DNA of 64,000 bases. Source: an uncultured Stenotrophomonas sp. (lineage in GTDB: Bacteria; Pseudomonadota; Gammaproteobacteria; Xanthomonadales; Xanthomonadaceae). Each line of letters starts with the position of its first letter. Within the stretch, counting starts at the first letter, position 1. Both the position numbers and the translations under genes were made by a program. The notes under the pieces are model-generated. The model was not told the DNA's origin, did no database searches, and saw nothing but the letters and a program-made list of their open reading frames with translations. Location of the stretch: positions 186,001 to 250,000 of the forward strand of contig CAJYNG010000017.1 in NCBI GenBank assembly GCA_913775725.1, in the 5' to 3' direction. Of the stretch, positions 1 through 7,627 are shown piece by piece.

Positions 1-1565
1 GCATCCAGCGGCCGTTGCAGCACGCTGCGCAGCGCGCGCAGCGATGCCGGATGCAGGTAGGGCCGCAGCCCGAGCGCGTGCAGCTGTGCCGCATCCAGGG
101 CCAGATCGGCGGCGCTGCCATGGATGCGCAGGCCCTCGCTCGGCACCTGCGCCCAATCGCGATAATGCAGCACACCCGTGGCGCGGTCGGCGGCACCGAC
201 GAACGGCCCACTGTCCTGGCCCAGCCCATCCAGCGCCAGGGTCTGGTTGACCAGGCCCTCGACCTGGTTGCCCTGGCGCACCGACTGGTGCATTTCCAGC
301 ACCTTCGACGCGGCCCAGCGCGGCACCGTGCCGGTCAGGCACTGGTGCGGATCACCCAGGCTGACCACGCCAGGCGCATGGCCGGCCAGCAACTGCTTCC
401 ACGACGGGCTCAGGTCATGCGCCTCGTCCACCAGCAGCATGCCCATGTCCTGTGGCGGGGTGACGCCCCGCAGTGCCAACCACTTGCCGATGTGCGCCGG
501 GCTGAGGCTCAGCAGCGTGCCCCGCTGCAGTTCGGCGTCGAACATGCAGCGCCAGACGTGCTCGGCGGCCGCCATGTACGGCGACACGTCGAGCATCGCG
601 GCGGGCACCGAACGGTCGAAATGCTGGAACGCCATGCCCGGTGCCGACGACGCGCACCAACGGTTGATGGCCTCGAACGCGGTCAGCAGCACCTGCTCCG
701 GGTTGCGCCCACCGATGCCCTGCAGGCCGATGCGGCCGGCAATCTCGCGCGGCGTACGGGTGCTGCGCCGGTAGCTGGCAACGAAGCCACCGGTCTGGCC
801 GCTGCGCGCGGCGTGCTGCGCCACGCGGTTGGCAAATTCGATCTGGGTCAGCAGTCGCACCGCAGTGCTGGCCGGCACGCGGGCGCGGAAGGCTTCCACC
901 TGCCCACGCGAGGGCGCCACGTAGGTGTAGCGGCCCGGTCGCGCATCCATCAGCGCCAGCACCAGGTGGCCCTTGCCGGTGCCGGCATAGCCATCGAGGT
1001 CGATCAGTTCATCGGGGTTCGCGGCGATGGCGCGCAGCACGCGGGCCTGCTCGGAGGTGTACAGGCCATGGTGTTCGACCGCCCGCGCATCCTCGGCGGC
1101 AACGTCATCCTGCATGGCCTCGTCATCGTCACTGGAAAAGGTGGCGGGAAAGCGGATCTCATGTTCGACCAGGGTTTCCTGGCAGGCCTGCTGCAGGGCC
1201 AGGCCCGGGTATTCCCGTGGCGATTGCGCGATGACGTCCTGCAGGATCTCCGCCGGCACCAGCAGCACGCCGTGCGCGGCCAATGCGGTCAACCAGGCAT
1301 CCAGCTCCGGCTGGCCACCGCCACCGGGGCCGGCCAGCTGCGCGGCGCCGCCTTCGTTGTCGGCAAACAGCGCGCAGGCATCATGCAGCAAGCGCTCGAT
1401 CTCGGCCGCTGGATGCAGGCGCGTCCGGCACAGCTGCGCGGCCATCAGCCCGGCCTGCTCCAAGGCCGTCTGCGGTGGCGTGCCATGGGCGATATAGCGC
1501 GCCAGCGACTTGCGCTGCAGCGGCAGGAAGGTGGTGGTGAGCACCGGGTGCTGGAATTCGGACAT
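1..1565 (-). CDS. UvrD-like superfamily I DNA helicase (3' end beyond window)
   Basis: The frame starts at ATG 1565 (MSEFQHPVLT) and runs open off the left edge, so at least 521 residues are present and the C-terminus is missing. The first ~170 residues are an unassigned N-terminal region. A P-loop-like GYAGTGKG motif lies at about residues 192-199, after a segment (YTSEQARVLRAI) typical of a helicase Q-like motif. A Walker B DEAH box is at 380-383 (LLVDEAHD), and the following GDPHQ matches superfamily I motif III. I infer an ATP-dependent DNA helicase or repair-type ATPase of the UvrD/UvrD_C_2 group. The usual Ser/Thr after the P-loop lysine is Gly here, which is odd. The neighbouring lrp gene is on the same strand but ends 87 bp upstream, so a shared operon is possible but unproven. 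Confidence 0.7.
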   Translation of the reverse strand, partial: MSEFQHPVLTTTFLPLQRKSLARYIAHGTPPQTALEQAGLMAAQLCRTRLHPAAEIERLLHDACALFADNEGGAAQLAGPGGGGQPELDAWLTALAAHGVLLVPAEILQDVIAQSPREYPGLALQQACQETLVEHEIRFPATFSSDDDEAMQDDVAAEDARAVEHHGLYTSEQARVLRAIAANPDELIDLDGYAGTGKGHLVLALMDARPGRYTYVAPSRGQVEAFRARVPASTAVRLLTQIEFANRVAQHAARSGQTGGFVASYRRSTRTPREIAGRIGLQGIGGRNPEQVLLTAFEAINRWCASSAPGMAFQHFDRSVPAAMLDVSPYMAAAEHVWRCMFDAELQRGTLLSLSPAHIGKWLALRGVTPPQDMGMLLVDEAHDLSPSWKQLLAGHAPGVVSLGDPHQCLTGTVPRWAASKVLEMHQSVRQGNQVEGLVNQTLALDGLGQDSGPFVGAADRATGVLHYRDWAQVPSEGLRIHGSAADLALDAAQLHALGLRPYLHPASLRALRSVLQRPLD

Positions 1566-1652
1566 GCGTGGAACCGGAAAGGAACGCTGCGGCGCGCGCA
1601 GGGCGGAGATGCTCGGCTACCCGCCCGGCGCCGTCAAATCGCAGCGGCGCGT

Positions 1653-2135
1653 TTATTCCAGCTGCGACAGCGGCAACGCCTGGAAACCCTTCACCGTGCG
1701 CAGCACGAAGCTGGAATTGGCATCGGCCACGCCGCCGGCATTGAGCAGCCGGTCCAGCAGGAAGTGCGAGAAGTGCTCCAGATCGCGCACATAGACGTGC
1801 AGCAGGTAGTCCATGTCGCCGGTCAGCGCGTGGCAGGCCACCACTTCATCCCAGCCCTGCACGCTGTCCACGAAGTGGCCGATGGCGGCCTGGTCGTGCT
1901 TCTCCAGCTGAACGCGCACGAAGGCCTGCAGGCCCAGCCGCAGCTGGCGCGGTTCCAGCCGCGCGCCATAGCCCACGATCACGCCCTCGCTTTCCAGCCG
2001 CTGCAGGCGCCGCAGGCAGGCCGAGGGCGAGAGGTTCACCCGTGTCGCCAGCTCGGCGTTGGTGGCGCGCCCATCCCGCTGGATTTCAGCCAGCAGGCGT
2101 ATATCCGTGCGATCGAACTGGACTTCTCCGGCCAT
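1653..2135 (-). CDS. Lrp/AsnC family transcriptional regulator
   Basis: A 160-residue protein of normal Lrp length. Residues ~8-60 form the AsnC-type winged HTH (LDxxDxxLL-like start, NAELATRVNLSPSACLRRLQRLESEGVI). The rest is the RAM effector/oligomerisation domain, with the GDMDYLLHV stretch near residue 105 that contacts amino-acid ligands in this family. It is transcribed divergently from phhA. Together with palindromic GTTGC/GCAAC boxes in the shared intergenic region, this suggests that it controls phhA and itself in response to an aromatic or other amino acid. The family assignment is firm; the target and ligand are inferred. Confidence 0.9.
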   Translation of the reverse strand: MAGEVQFDRTDIRLLAEIQRDGRATNAELATRVNLSPSACLRRLQRLESEGVIVGYGARLEPRQLRLGLQAFVRVQLEKHDQAAIGHFVDSVQGWDEVVACHALTGDMDYLLHVYVRDLEHFSHFLLDRLLNAGGVADANSSFVLRTVKGFQALPLSQLE

Positions 2136-2215
2136 TGTTGCCCCGCAACATGGTGAGTACGCAAGGATATTGCGCCAACAAGGCCAATCGACGCAACTTT
2201 TGCAACCCTGTTGCG
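2136..2215. promoter_or_regulatory. Candidate Lrp-type operator region between lrp and phhA
   Basis: Directly upstream of the lrp start is a palindrome with 6-bp arms, TGTTGC-CCC-GCAACA (2136-2150). About 40 bp further on, CGCAAC (2192-2197) pairs with GTTGCG (2210-2215) around TTTTGCAA. Repeated GCAAC/GTTGC half-sites in a divergent gap of only 125 bp fit binding by the dimeric or octameric regulator encoded next door. No promoter boxes were convincingly identified. Confidence 0.4.
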
Positions 2216-2260
2216 CGCGCCCTGCCCTAGCATCGTGGGTATCCCGTCAAGGAGTGCCCC

Positions 2261-3154
2261 ATGGACCTCGCCCAGCCCCGCCGCGTCGAACACCAGCAGA
2301 CCGACAAGGGCTACGTGCCGGTGTATACCACCGCGCTCGTCGAGCAGCCGTGGGACACCTATACCGCCGACGACCACGCCACCTGGAGCACGCTGTACCA
2401 GCGCCAGCGCGAACTGCTGGTCGGCCGCGCCTGCCAGGAATTCCTGGATGCACAGGACGAGATGGGCATGAACGCGCACATGATTCCGCGCTTCGACCAG
2501 CTCAACGAGGTACTGGGCGCGGCCACCGGCTGGACCCTGGTCGGCGTCGAAGGCCTGCTGCCGGAACTGGATTTCTTCGACCATCTGGCCAACCGCCGTT
2601 TCCCGGTGACCTGGTGGATCCGTCGCCCGGACCAGATTGATTACATCGCCGAACCGGACCTGTTCCACGATCTGTTCGGCCACGTGCCGCTGCTGATGAA
2701 TCCGGTATTTGCCGACTACATGGAGGCGTACGGCCGTGGCGGCGTCAAAGCCCACGCGATCGGCCCGGATGCGCTGCAGAACCTGACCCGCCTGTACTGG
2801 TACACGGTGGAGTTTGGCCTGATCGATACGCCCGAAGGCCTGCGCATCTACGGCGCCGGCATCGTTTCTTCGAAGGGCGAGTCGCTGTACTCGCTGGAAT
2901 CGGCCGCGCCCAACCGCATCGGTTTCGACCTGCAACGGATCATGCGCACGAAGTACCGCATCGACACCTTCCAGAAGACCTACTTCGTCATCGACAGCTT
3001 CGAACAGCTGATGCAGGCGACGTCGCCGGACTTCACCCCGATCTACGCGGCACTGTCTGATCAGGCGCATCTGCCGGCGGGCGATGTGCAGGGCAATGAC
3101 CGCGTGTTCCAGAAGGGCACTGGTGAAGGCTGGGCCGACGGCGGCGACGTGTAA
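2261..3154 (+). CDS. phhA: Phenylalanine 4-monooxygenase
   Basis: Hydroxylates phenylalanine to tyrosine using Fe(II), tetrahydropterin and O2. The protein has 297 residues, like other bacterial single-domain phenylalanine hydroxylases that lack the eukaryotic regulatory domain. The iron-binding facial triad is visible: H136 and H141 in FHDLFGHVPLL, and E184 in YTVEFGL. The start at 2261 has a good ribosome-binding site (AAGGAG about 6 bases upstream). It is divergent from an Lrp regulator and is followed by a strong hairpin, so it is probably monocistronic. A pterin carbinolamine dehydratase gene, often nearby in pseudomonads, is not in this window. Confidence 0.96.
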   Translation: MDLAQPRRVEHQQTDKGYVPVYTTALVEQPWDTYTADDHATWSTLYQRQRELLVGRACQEFLDAQDEMGMNAHMIPRFDQLNEVLGAATGWTLVGVEGLLPELDFFDHLANRRFPVTWWIRRPDQIDYIAEPDLFHDLFGHVPLLMNPVFADYMEAYGRGGVKAHAIGPDALQNLTRLYWYTVEFGLIDTPEGLRIYGAGIVSSKGESLYSLESAAPNRIGFDLQRIMRTKYRIDTFQKTYFVIDSFEQLMQATSPDFTPIYAALSDQAHLPAGDVQGNDRVFQKGTGEGWADGGDV

Positions 3155-3180
3155 GCGCACGGCGCACACCGCTTCGCACT

Positions 3181-3211
3181 GAAAACGGCGCACCTGGATG
3201 CGCCGTTTTCG
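3181..3211 (+). terminator. Hairpin terminator after phhA
   Basis: GAAAACGGCGCA, a short loop and TGCGCCGTTTTC form a long near-perfect stem 26 bases after the phhA stop. The A/T flanks allow it to act in both directions, but the LacI gene ends further away at 3263. Confidence 0.75.
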
Positions 3212-3262
3212 TTGATGCCTGGTGCCTGCGCCGTCACGGCGGTGCAGGCAAGGGCAGGGCGA

Positions 3263-4318
3263 TCAGGCGTCCACGGCCCGGCAGGAACCGCGCACCATCA
3301 ATTGCGGATGCACGCTGGTTGCGGTCGGCGCATCCGGCACGTCGGTCTGCACCAGCATCGCCGCAGCCATGCGGCCAATGTCGGACACGTGGCGACGCAC
3401 CGAGGTCAGCGGTGGCCACAGCCGCGACGCCAGCGGGCTGTCGTCGTAGCTGACGATCGACAACTGCTGCGGCACCGCGATGCCCGCACGCAACGCCACC
3501 TGGTACACGCCGGCAGCCATTTCATCGTTGCCGGCAAAGATCGCACTGGGGCGTTGTCCGCCCATCAGCAGGCGCTCTGCGGCATGCACGCCGGACTCGA
3601 AGGTATCGCCCGCTTCCAGCACACGCTCACCTGGCAGGGTCAGGCCCACCTGGGCCAACCGGTCGAGGAAGCCATGGGTACGCTCGCGTGCGGTACGGCG
3701 ATTGCCCGGACCGGCAATCACCGCGATGTCGCGGTGGCCGAGCGAGAGCAGGTAGCCCGCTGCCGCGGCTGCACCGTCGCGATCGTGGGTGACCACCGCC
3801 TGCGCCTCGTCATCCGACACATGCGCGTTGATGCGCACGTAGCGGCATTCGATACCGTCGAGCATCTCCGTCAATGCAGCCGATTCGGAGGCACGCGGGC
3901 CCAGGATCACGCCGTGCAGCTTCTGCTGCTGCACGAAGCGGCGCACGCCGTGCGCGCAGTCCGGAGACTGGCTGTCGCAGGGATGCACGACCAGTTCATA
4001 GCCGGTGCCGCGCAGCGCTTCCAGCGCGCCGTGCTGCAGGTCGACAATGCATTGGGCGCCCGGGTCGTCATACACCAGGCCAATCAGGAAGGAGCGGCGG
4101 AACGCGAGGCCGCGCGCCAGAGGGTCGGGCACGTAACCGACCTCGCGCATCAACGCCTCGACCTTGTCGCGGGTGTCTTTGCGCACCAGCGGCGAGTTGT
4201 TGATGATTCTTGAAACCGTTTTCTTGGAAACTCCCGACAGTCGTGCGATGTCGTTGATCGTGGCAGCCTTGCCCTTCGATGCCGGCAACGCGGCATCGCT
4301 AATAATTCGCACTGACAT
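3263..4318 (-). CDS. LacI family transcriptional repressor
   Basis: A 351-residue sugar-responsive regulator. An extended N-terminus of about 18 residues precedes the LacI HTH (ATINDIARLSGVSKKTVSRIIN, residues ~19-40), followed by the hinge region (YVPDPLARGL). The rest is a periplasmic-binding-protein-like effector domain (GLVYDDPGAQCIVDLQHGALEAL through SYDDSPLASRLWPPLTSV). It lies near, but is not cotranscribed with, a KDPG aldolase gene. A role in control of sugar or Entner-Doudoroff metabolism is therefore a reasonable guess, but no operator or target can be read from the sequence. Confidence 0.9.
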   Translation of the reverse strand: MSVRIISDAALPASKGKAATINDIARLSGVSKKTVSRIINNSPLVRKDTRDKVEALMREVGYVPDPLARGLAFRRSFLIGLVYDDPGAQCIVDLQHGALEALRGTGYELVVHPCDSQSPDCAHGVRRFVQQQKLHGVILGPRASESAALTEMLDGIECRYVRINAHVSDDEAQAVVTHDRDGAAAAAGYLLSLGHRDIAVIAGPGNRRTARERTHGFLDRLAQVGLTLPGERVLEAGDTFESGVHAAERLLMGGQRPSAIFAGNDEMAAGVYQVALRAGIAVPQQLSIVSYDDSPLASRLWPPLTSVRRHVSDIGRMAAAMLVQTDVPDAPTATSVHPQLMVRGSCRAVDA

Positions 4319-4557
4319 GTATAGAACCAGGTAAGTCGGAGAATTCTAGCCTTGCGCCCGTGGGGCGCGAAGTTGCGGAATGTCGCAGCGAAGATGAATC
4401 GCGTCGTGTTCGACCGCTTCTGCTGCGCGAGGTTCCATTGTGATCGCTCTACTTGATGTGCATCTGAACCGTTCTTCCGCGCGTGTTCACCTTGAATGCG
4501 GGCGCGACGCGCGCGAACGCCAACATTCCCTTAACCAGGCTCCGCTACAGTCGGGGC

Positions 4558-5148
4558 ATGGACCTGCAGACCTCTCCGTTTCCGGCGTTCCGTGGCCGCG
4601 ACCGGTTGATCGCCGCAGTCGACGCGGCGATGACCTCCGGTGATGCCGAGCGCATCACCGCCGACCTGCAGCTGGCGCTGCAGGAAGCCATCGCGGACAG
4701 CCGCATCGAGTTGCCCGAGTGCGTGCACCGTCCGGTCAGTGATCATTACGCGCGACGCCCGCTGTACCACAGCCGCGAACACGGCTACAGCGTGATTGCC
4801 ATGAGCTGGGGCCCAGGGCAGGGCACGCCGCTGCACGACCACGATGCCATGTGGTGTGTGGAGGGAGTGTGGTCAGGCGAGCTGGAGATCACCCGGTATG
4901 AACTGCTGGAGTGTGCCGGCGAACGCTGGCGCTTCCGCCGCCACGCCGTCCTGCGCGGGGGCTGCGGCAGTGCCGGCAGCCTGATTCCGCCGCACGAGTA
5001 CCACACCCTGCGCAACGCCAGCGATGAAGCGCTGGCGATTTCGGTACACGTGTACGAGGCGCAGATGGAACGCTCGGCAGTGTTCGATCCGCTCGGTGGT
5101 GACTGGTACCAGCGTCGCATCCAGGCATTGCAGGCCGACCCGGCCTGA
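4558..5148 (+). CDS. Cysteine dioxygenase-family cupin protein
   Basis: The start at ATG 4558 (MDLQTSPF) gives 196 residues; an in-frame upstream ATG at 4483 lacks family-like sequence. The cupin metal site is visible as TPLHDHDAMWCVEGV (H93, H95), with further histidines in PPHEYHTLRN (H146, H149), matching the three-His iron site of cysteine dioxygenases. Such enzymes oxidise cysteine, or a related thiol such as 3-mercaptopropionate, to the sulfinate. The substrate cannot be decided here. It sits upstream of eda on the same strand with a gap of 116 bp. Confidence 0.82.
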   Translation: MDLQTSPFPAFRGRDRLIAAVDAAMTSGDAERITADLQLALQEAIADSRIELPECVHRPVSDHYARRPLYHSREHGYSVIAMSWGPGQGTPLHDHDAMWCVEGVWSGELEITRYELLECAGERWRFRRHAVLRGGCGSAGSLIPPHEYHTLRNASDEALAISVHVYEAQMERSAVFDPLGGDWYQRRIQALQADPA

Positions 5149-5264
5149 ACCGGGGGCAGGGCGGAGCGCCGCCAGCACCTTGGTGAGCCACGTGGCATCA
5201 TGCGCCGCTGCGCTGCCGGACCCGGCGGCGATCCGCGATGCCCTGTCGGGCAAGGAGCAAGACC

Positions 5265-5903
5265 ATGTCCAGCGCTGATCCGCGCCTGCGCGCGCTGTTG
5301 AAGCTGGCACCGGTGATTCCGGTGTACACCCCCGAAGATGTGAATGAAGCGGTCGAAGTGGCCCAGGCGCTGTTCCGCGGCGGCCTGCCGGTGATCGAAG
5401 TGACGCTGCGCACGCCGCAGGCACTGGATGCGATCAAGGCCATGGTCGAGGCCGTGCCCGATGCGGTGATCGGCGCCGGCACCGTGCTCAACGCCGCACA
5501 GATGCAGGCGGCGAAGCAGGCCGGTGCGCGCTTTGCTGTTTCCCCGGGCGCCACGCCGGCGCTGTATGCGGCCGCGCGCGATGCCGACCTGCCATACCTG
5601 CCCGGTGCCGCCACCGCCTCGGACCTGATCCTGGGCCTGGAGCACGGCCAGGACACCTTCAAGTTCTTCCCGGCGGTGCAGGCCGGTGGCGCCGCACTGC
5701 TGGCGGCCTGGCACGGCCCGTTCGCCGATGTGCGCTTCTGCCCGACCGGTGGCATCAGCGCGCAGACCGCGCCGCAGTTCCTGCACCTGCCCAACGTGCT
5801 GTGCGTGGGCGGCTCGTGGCTGACCACCCCGGCGCTGCTGCAGACTCGCGACTGGGACGCGATCGAGCGCCTCGCCCGCGAGGCGTCGGTGCTGGCCGGC
5901 TGA
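5265..5903 (+). CDS. eda: 2-dehydro-3-deoxyphosphogluconate (KDPG) aldolase
   Basis: Cleaves KDPG to pyruvate and glyceraldehyde 3-phosphate, the last step of the Entner-Doudoroff pathway. The 212-residue protein matches the family's length. E45 and R49 lie in the IEVTLRT motif, the GAGTVL loop follows, and the Schiff-base lysine is K133 in TFKFFPA. CPTGGIS supplies the phosphate-binding loop. The start at 5265 has AAGGAGC about 8 bases upstream; the in-frame ATG at 5238 has no comparable site. edd is not adjacent, and the preceding gene is a cysteine-dioxygenase-like cupin. Confidence 0.95.
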   Translation: MSSADPRLRALLKLAPVIPVYTPEDVNEAVEVAQALFRGGLPVIEVTLRTPQALDAIKAMVEAVPDAVIGAGTVLNAAQMQAAKQAGARFAVSPGATPALYAAARDADLPYLPGAATASDLILGLEHGQDTFKFFPAVQAGGAALLAAWHGPFADVRFCPTGGISAQTAPQFLHLPNVLCVGGSWLTTPALLQTRDWDAIERLAREASVLAG

Positions 5904-5999
5904 ACCTGCTGCACGAATCGTCAAAGGTTTGATCGTGATCAAAGCGCCGGCCTCAAGCCGGCGTCATTCTGTGGGCAAGCGCACTACGGAGATCCGAAC

Positions 6000-7028
6000 A
6001 TGAATTCGACCATGAAGGCCGCTGTCGTGCGTGAGTTCGGCAAGCCACTGGTGATCGAGGAAGTCCAGGTACCGCGCCCGGGGGCGGGCGAAGTACTGGT
6101 CAAGATCGAGGCCTGTGGCGTCTGCCACACCGACCTGCACGCCGCCGAGGGCGACTGGCCGGTGAAACCGAACCCGCCGTTCATCCCCGGTCACGAGGGC
6201 GTGGGGCACATCGTGGCCGTGGGAGGCGGGGTAGGGCACGTCAAGGAAGGCGACAGGGTCGGCATCCCCTGGTTGTACTCGGCGTGTGGCCATTGCGAAC
6301 ACTGCCTGGGTGGCTGGGAGACGCTGTGCGAGACACAGCGCAACACCGGTTACTCGGTCAACGGCGGCTTCGCCGAGTACGCACTGGCCGATGCCAACTA
6401 TGTCGGTCTGCTTCCGAAGGAAGTGGGCTTCGTCGAGATCGCGCCGGTGCTGTGCGCCGGCGTGACCGTCTACAAGGGCCTGAAAGTTACCGATACCAAG
6501 CCAGGGGACTGGGTGGTGATTTCCGGCATCGGTGGCCTGGGCCACATGGCCGTGCAGTACGCCCGCGCGATGGGCCTGAACGTGGCTGCGGTGGATGTGG
6601 ACGACAACAAGCTGGCATTGGCCCGGCAGCTCGGCGCGCAGATCACCGTCAACGCGCGCACCACCGACCCCGCCGCCTTCCTGAAGAAGGAAATCGGCGG
6701 CGCGCACGGCGCCCTGGTCACCGCGGTTTCGCCGAAGGCGTTCGAGCAGGCACTGGGCATGGTCCGCCGTGGCGGTACCGTTTCGCTCAACGGTCTGCCG
6801 CCGGGCAACTTCCCGCTGGACATCTTCGGCATGGTGCTCAACGGCATCACCGTGCGCGGCTCGATCGTCGGCACCCGGTTGGACCTGCAGGAGTCGTTGC
6901 AGTTCGCTGCCGAAGGCAAGGTTGCCGCCACGGTCAGCACCGATCGCCTGGAAAACATCAACGAGGTGTTCGCGCGCATGCACGCGGGCACCATCGAAGG
7001 CCGCGTGGTGCTCGACTTCGCCGCCTGA
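6000..7028 (+). CDS. adhP: Zinc-dependent alcohol dehydrogenase (AdhP type)
   Basis: A medium-chain dehydrogenase of 342 residues that interconverts primary alcohols (ethanol) and aldehydes with NAD(H). Catalytic zinc ligands lie in [16 protein letters not shown] and IPGHEGVG. The structural zinc is held by the four cysteines of [15 protein letters not shown], and the Rossmann loop is [17 protein letters not shown]-like motifs and the length match the tetrameric AdhP/AdhA enzymes. The upstream gap holds a short GC-rich inverted repeat after eda (about 5944-5963) without a convincing T tract. Confidence 0.92.
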   Translation: MNSTMKAAVVREFGKPLVIEEVQVPRPGAGEVLVKIEACGVCHTDLHAAEGDWPVKPNPPFIPGHEGVGHIVAVGGGVGHVKEGDRVGIPWLYSACGHCEHCLGGWETLCETQRNTGYSVNGGFAEYALADANYVGLLPKEVGFVEIAPVLCAGVTVYKGLKVTDTKPGDWVVISGIGGLGHMAVQYARAMGLNVAAVDVDDNKLALARQLGAQITVNARTTDPAAFLKKEIGGAHGALVTAVSPKAFEQALGMVRRGGTVSLNGLPPGNFPLDIFGMVLNGITVRGSIVGTRLDLQESLQFAAEGKVAATVSTDRLENINEVFARMHAGTIEGRVVLDFAA

Positions 7029-7154
7029 CTGCCTGTGCATGGCCGCCGTCGCTCCGTCCCCCTCTCCCACGGACGCGGCGGTCATGCCGACCCATCGGCA
7101 GCGCCGGCACTGGCCGGCACCCCGGGCACTCCGCGGCAGCCGTACAATGCGCGC

Positions 7155-7547
7155 ATGCCCGGCCTGCTCAAGACCCTGTTCCTGTCCCTCGTCGCCCTGA
7201 TCGGCGGCGTGCTGTCGCTTGCGCTGGTCAGCAGCGTCGCCAGCTGGCTGCCCCCGTTGCTGGGCCTGGCACCGGACAACAACAGCGTGCAGCTGGGATG
7301 GGACCTGGCCTTCAGCGTACTCGGTGGCATCGCCGGCATTTCTTTCGCCACCTACTACGCGCCTTGCTGGCCGCGCTCGCACGGGTTCTCGATCTGGTCA
7401 CTGATCGCGCTCGGTTGCGGCTACGCGATGTGGACCGCGGGCGCGGATTTCCCGTTGTGGTTCGTCATTTCGCTGCTGGCGTCACTGCCGGTGCAGCTGC
7501 TGGTGGGCTGGTGGTTCGGGCGCCGTGCGTCGCGGGACGCAACGTAG
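7155..7547 (+). CDS. Small four-helix membrane protein, function unknown
   Basis: I start the protein at ATG 7155 (MPGLLKTLFLSLVALIGG), giving 130 residues; the upstream in-frame extension to 7035 is not hydrophobic or family-like. Four hydrophobic segments are visible at about residues 5-27, 45-67, 78-97 and 100-122, with a basic C-terminal tail (GRRASRDA). I do not recognise the family. It follows adhP by 126 bp on the same strand and is followed at once by a repeat element. Confidence 0.65.
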   Translation: MPGLLKTLFLSLVALIGGVLSLALVSSVASWLPPLLGLAPDNNSVQLGWDLAFSVLGGIAGISFATYYAPCWPRSHGFSIWSLIALGCGYAMWTAGADFPLWFVISLLASLPVQLLVGWWFGRRASRDAT

Positions 7548-7556
7548 CGCCGCATC

Positions 7557-7627
7557 TGTAGAGCCGAGCCCATGCTCGGCTGCCTGTGTCGAGGTGCATG
7601 AAAGCCGAGCATGGGCTCGGCTCTACA
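7557..7627. repeat. SMAG-like palindromic repeat pair
   Basis: Two copies of a TGTAGAGCCGAGCCCATGC palindrome face each other, separated by a short spacer. Each carries the outer GTAG tetranucleotide and a GCCGAGC/GCTCGGC stem typical of SMAG (REP-class) elements. The right copy overlaps the ligD stop codon. Confidence 0.85.

Noticed and set aside
15-2156. 713-codon plus-strand frame
   Set aside because: Antisense to the helicase and lrp genes, which have clear motifs; the plus-strand product is low-complexity Arg/Gln/His-rich, as expected from GC-rich shadow frames.
5944-5963. Terminator after eda
   Set aside because: A GCCGGC stem is present but lacks a convincing T tract; not listed as a feature.
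7035-7154. N-terminal extension of the small membrane protein
   Set aside because: The extension is Arg/Ser-rich and would bury the first membrane helix; ATG 7155 gives a normal start.
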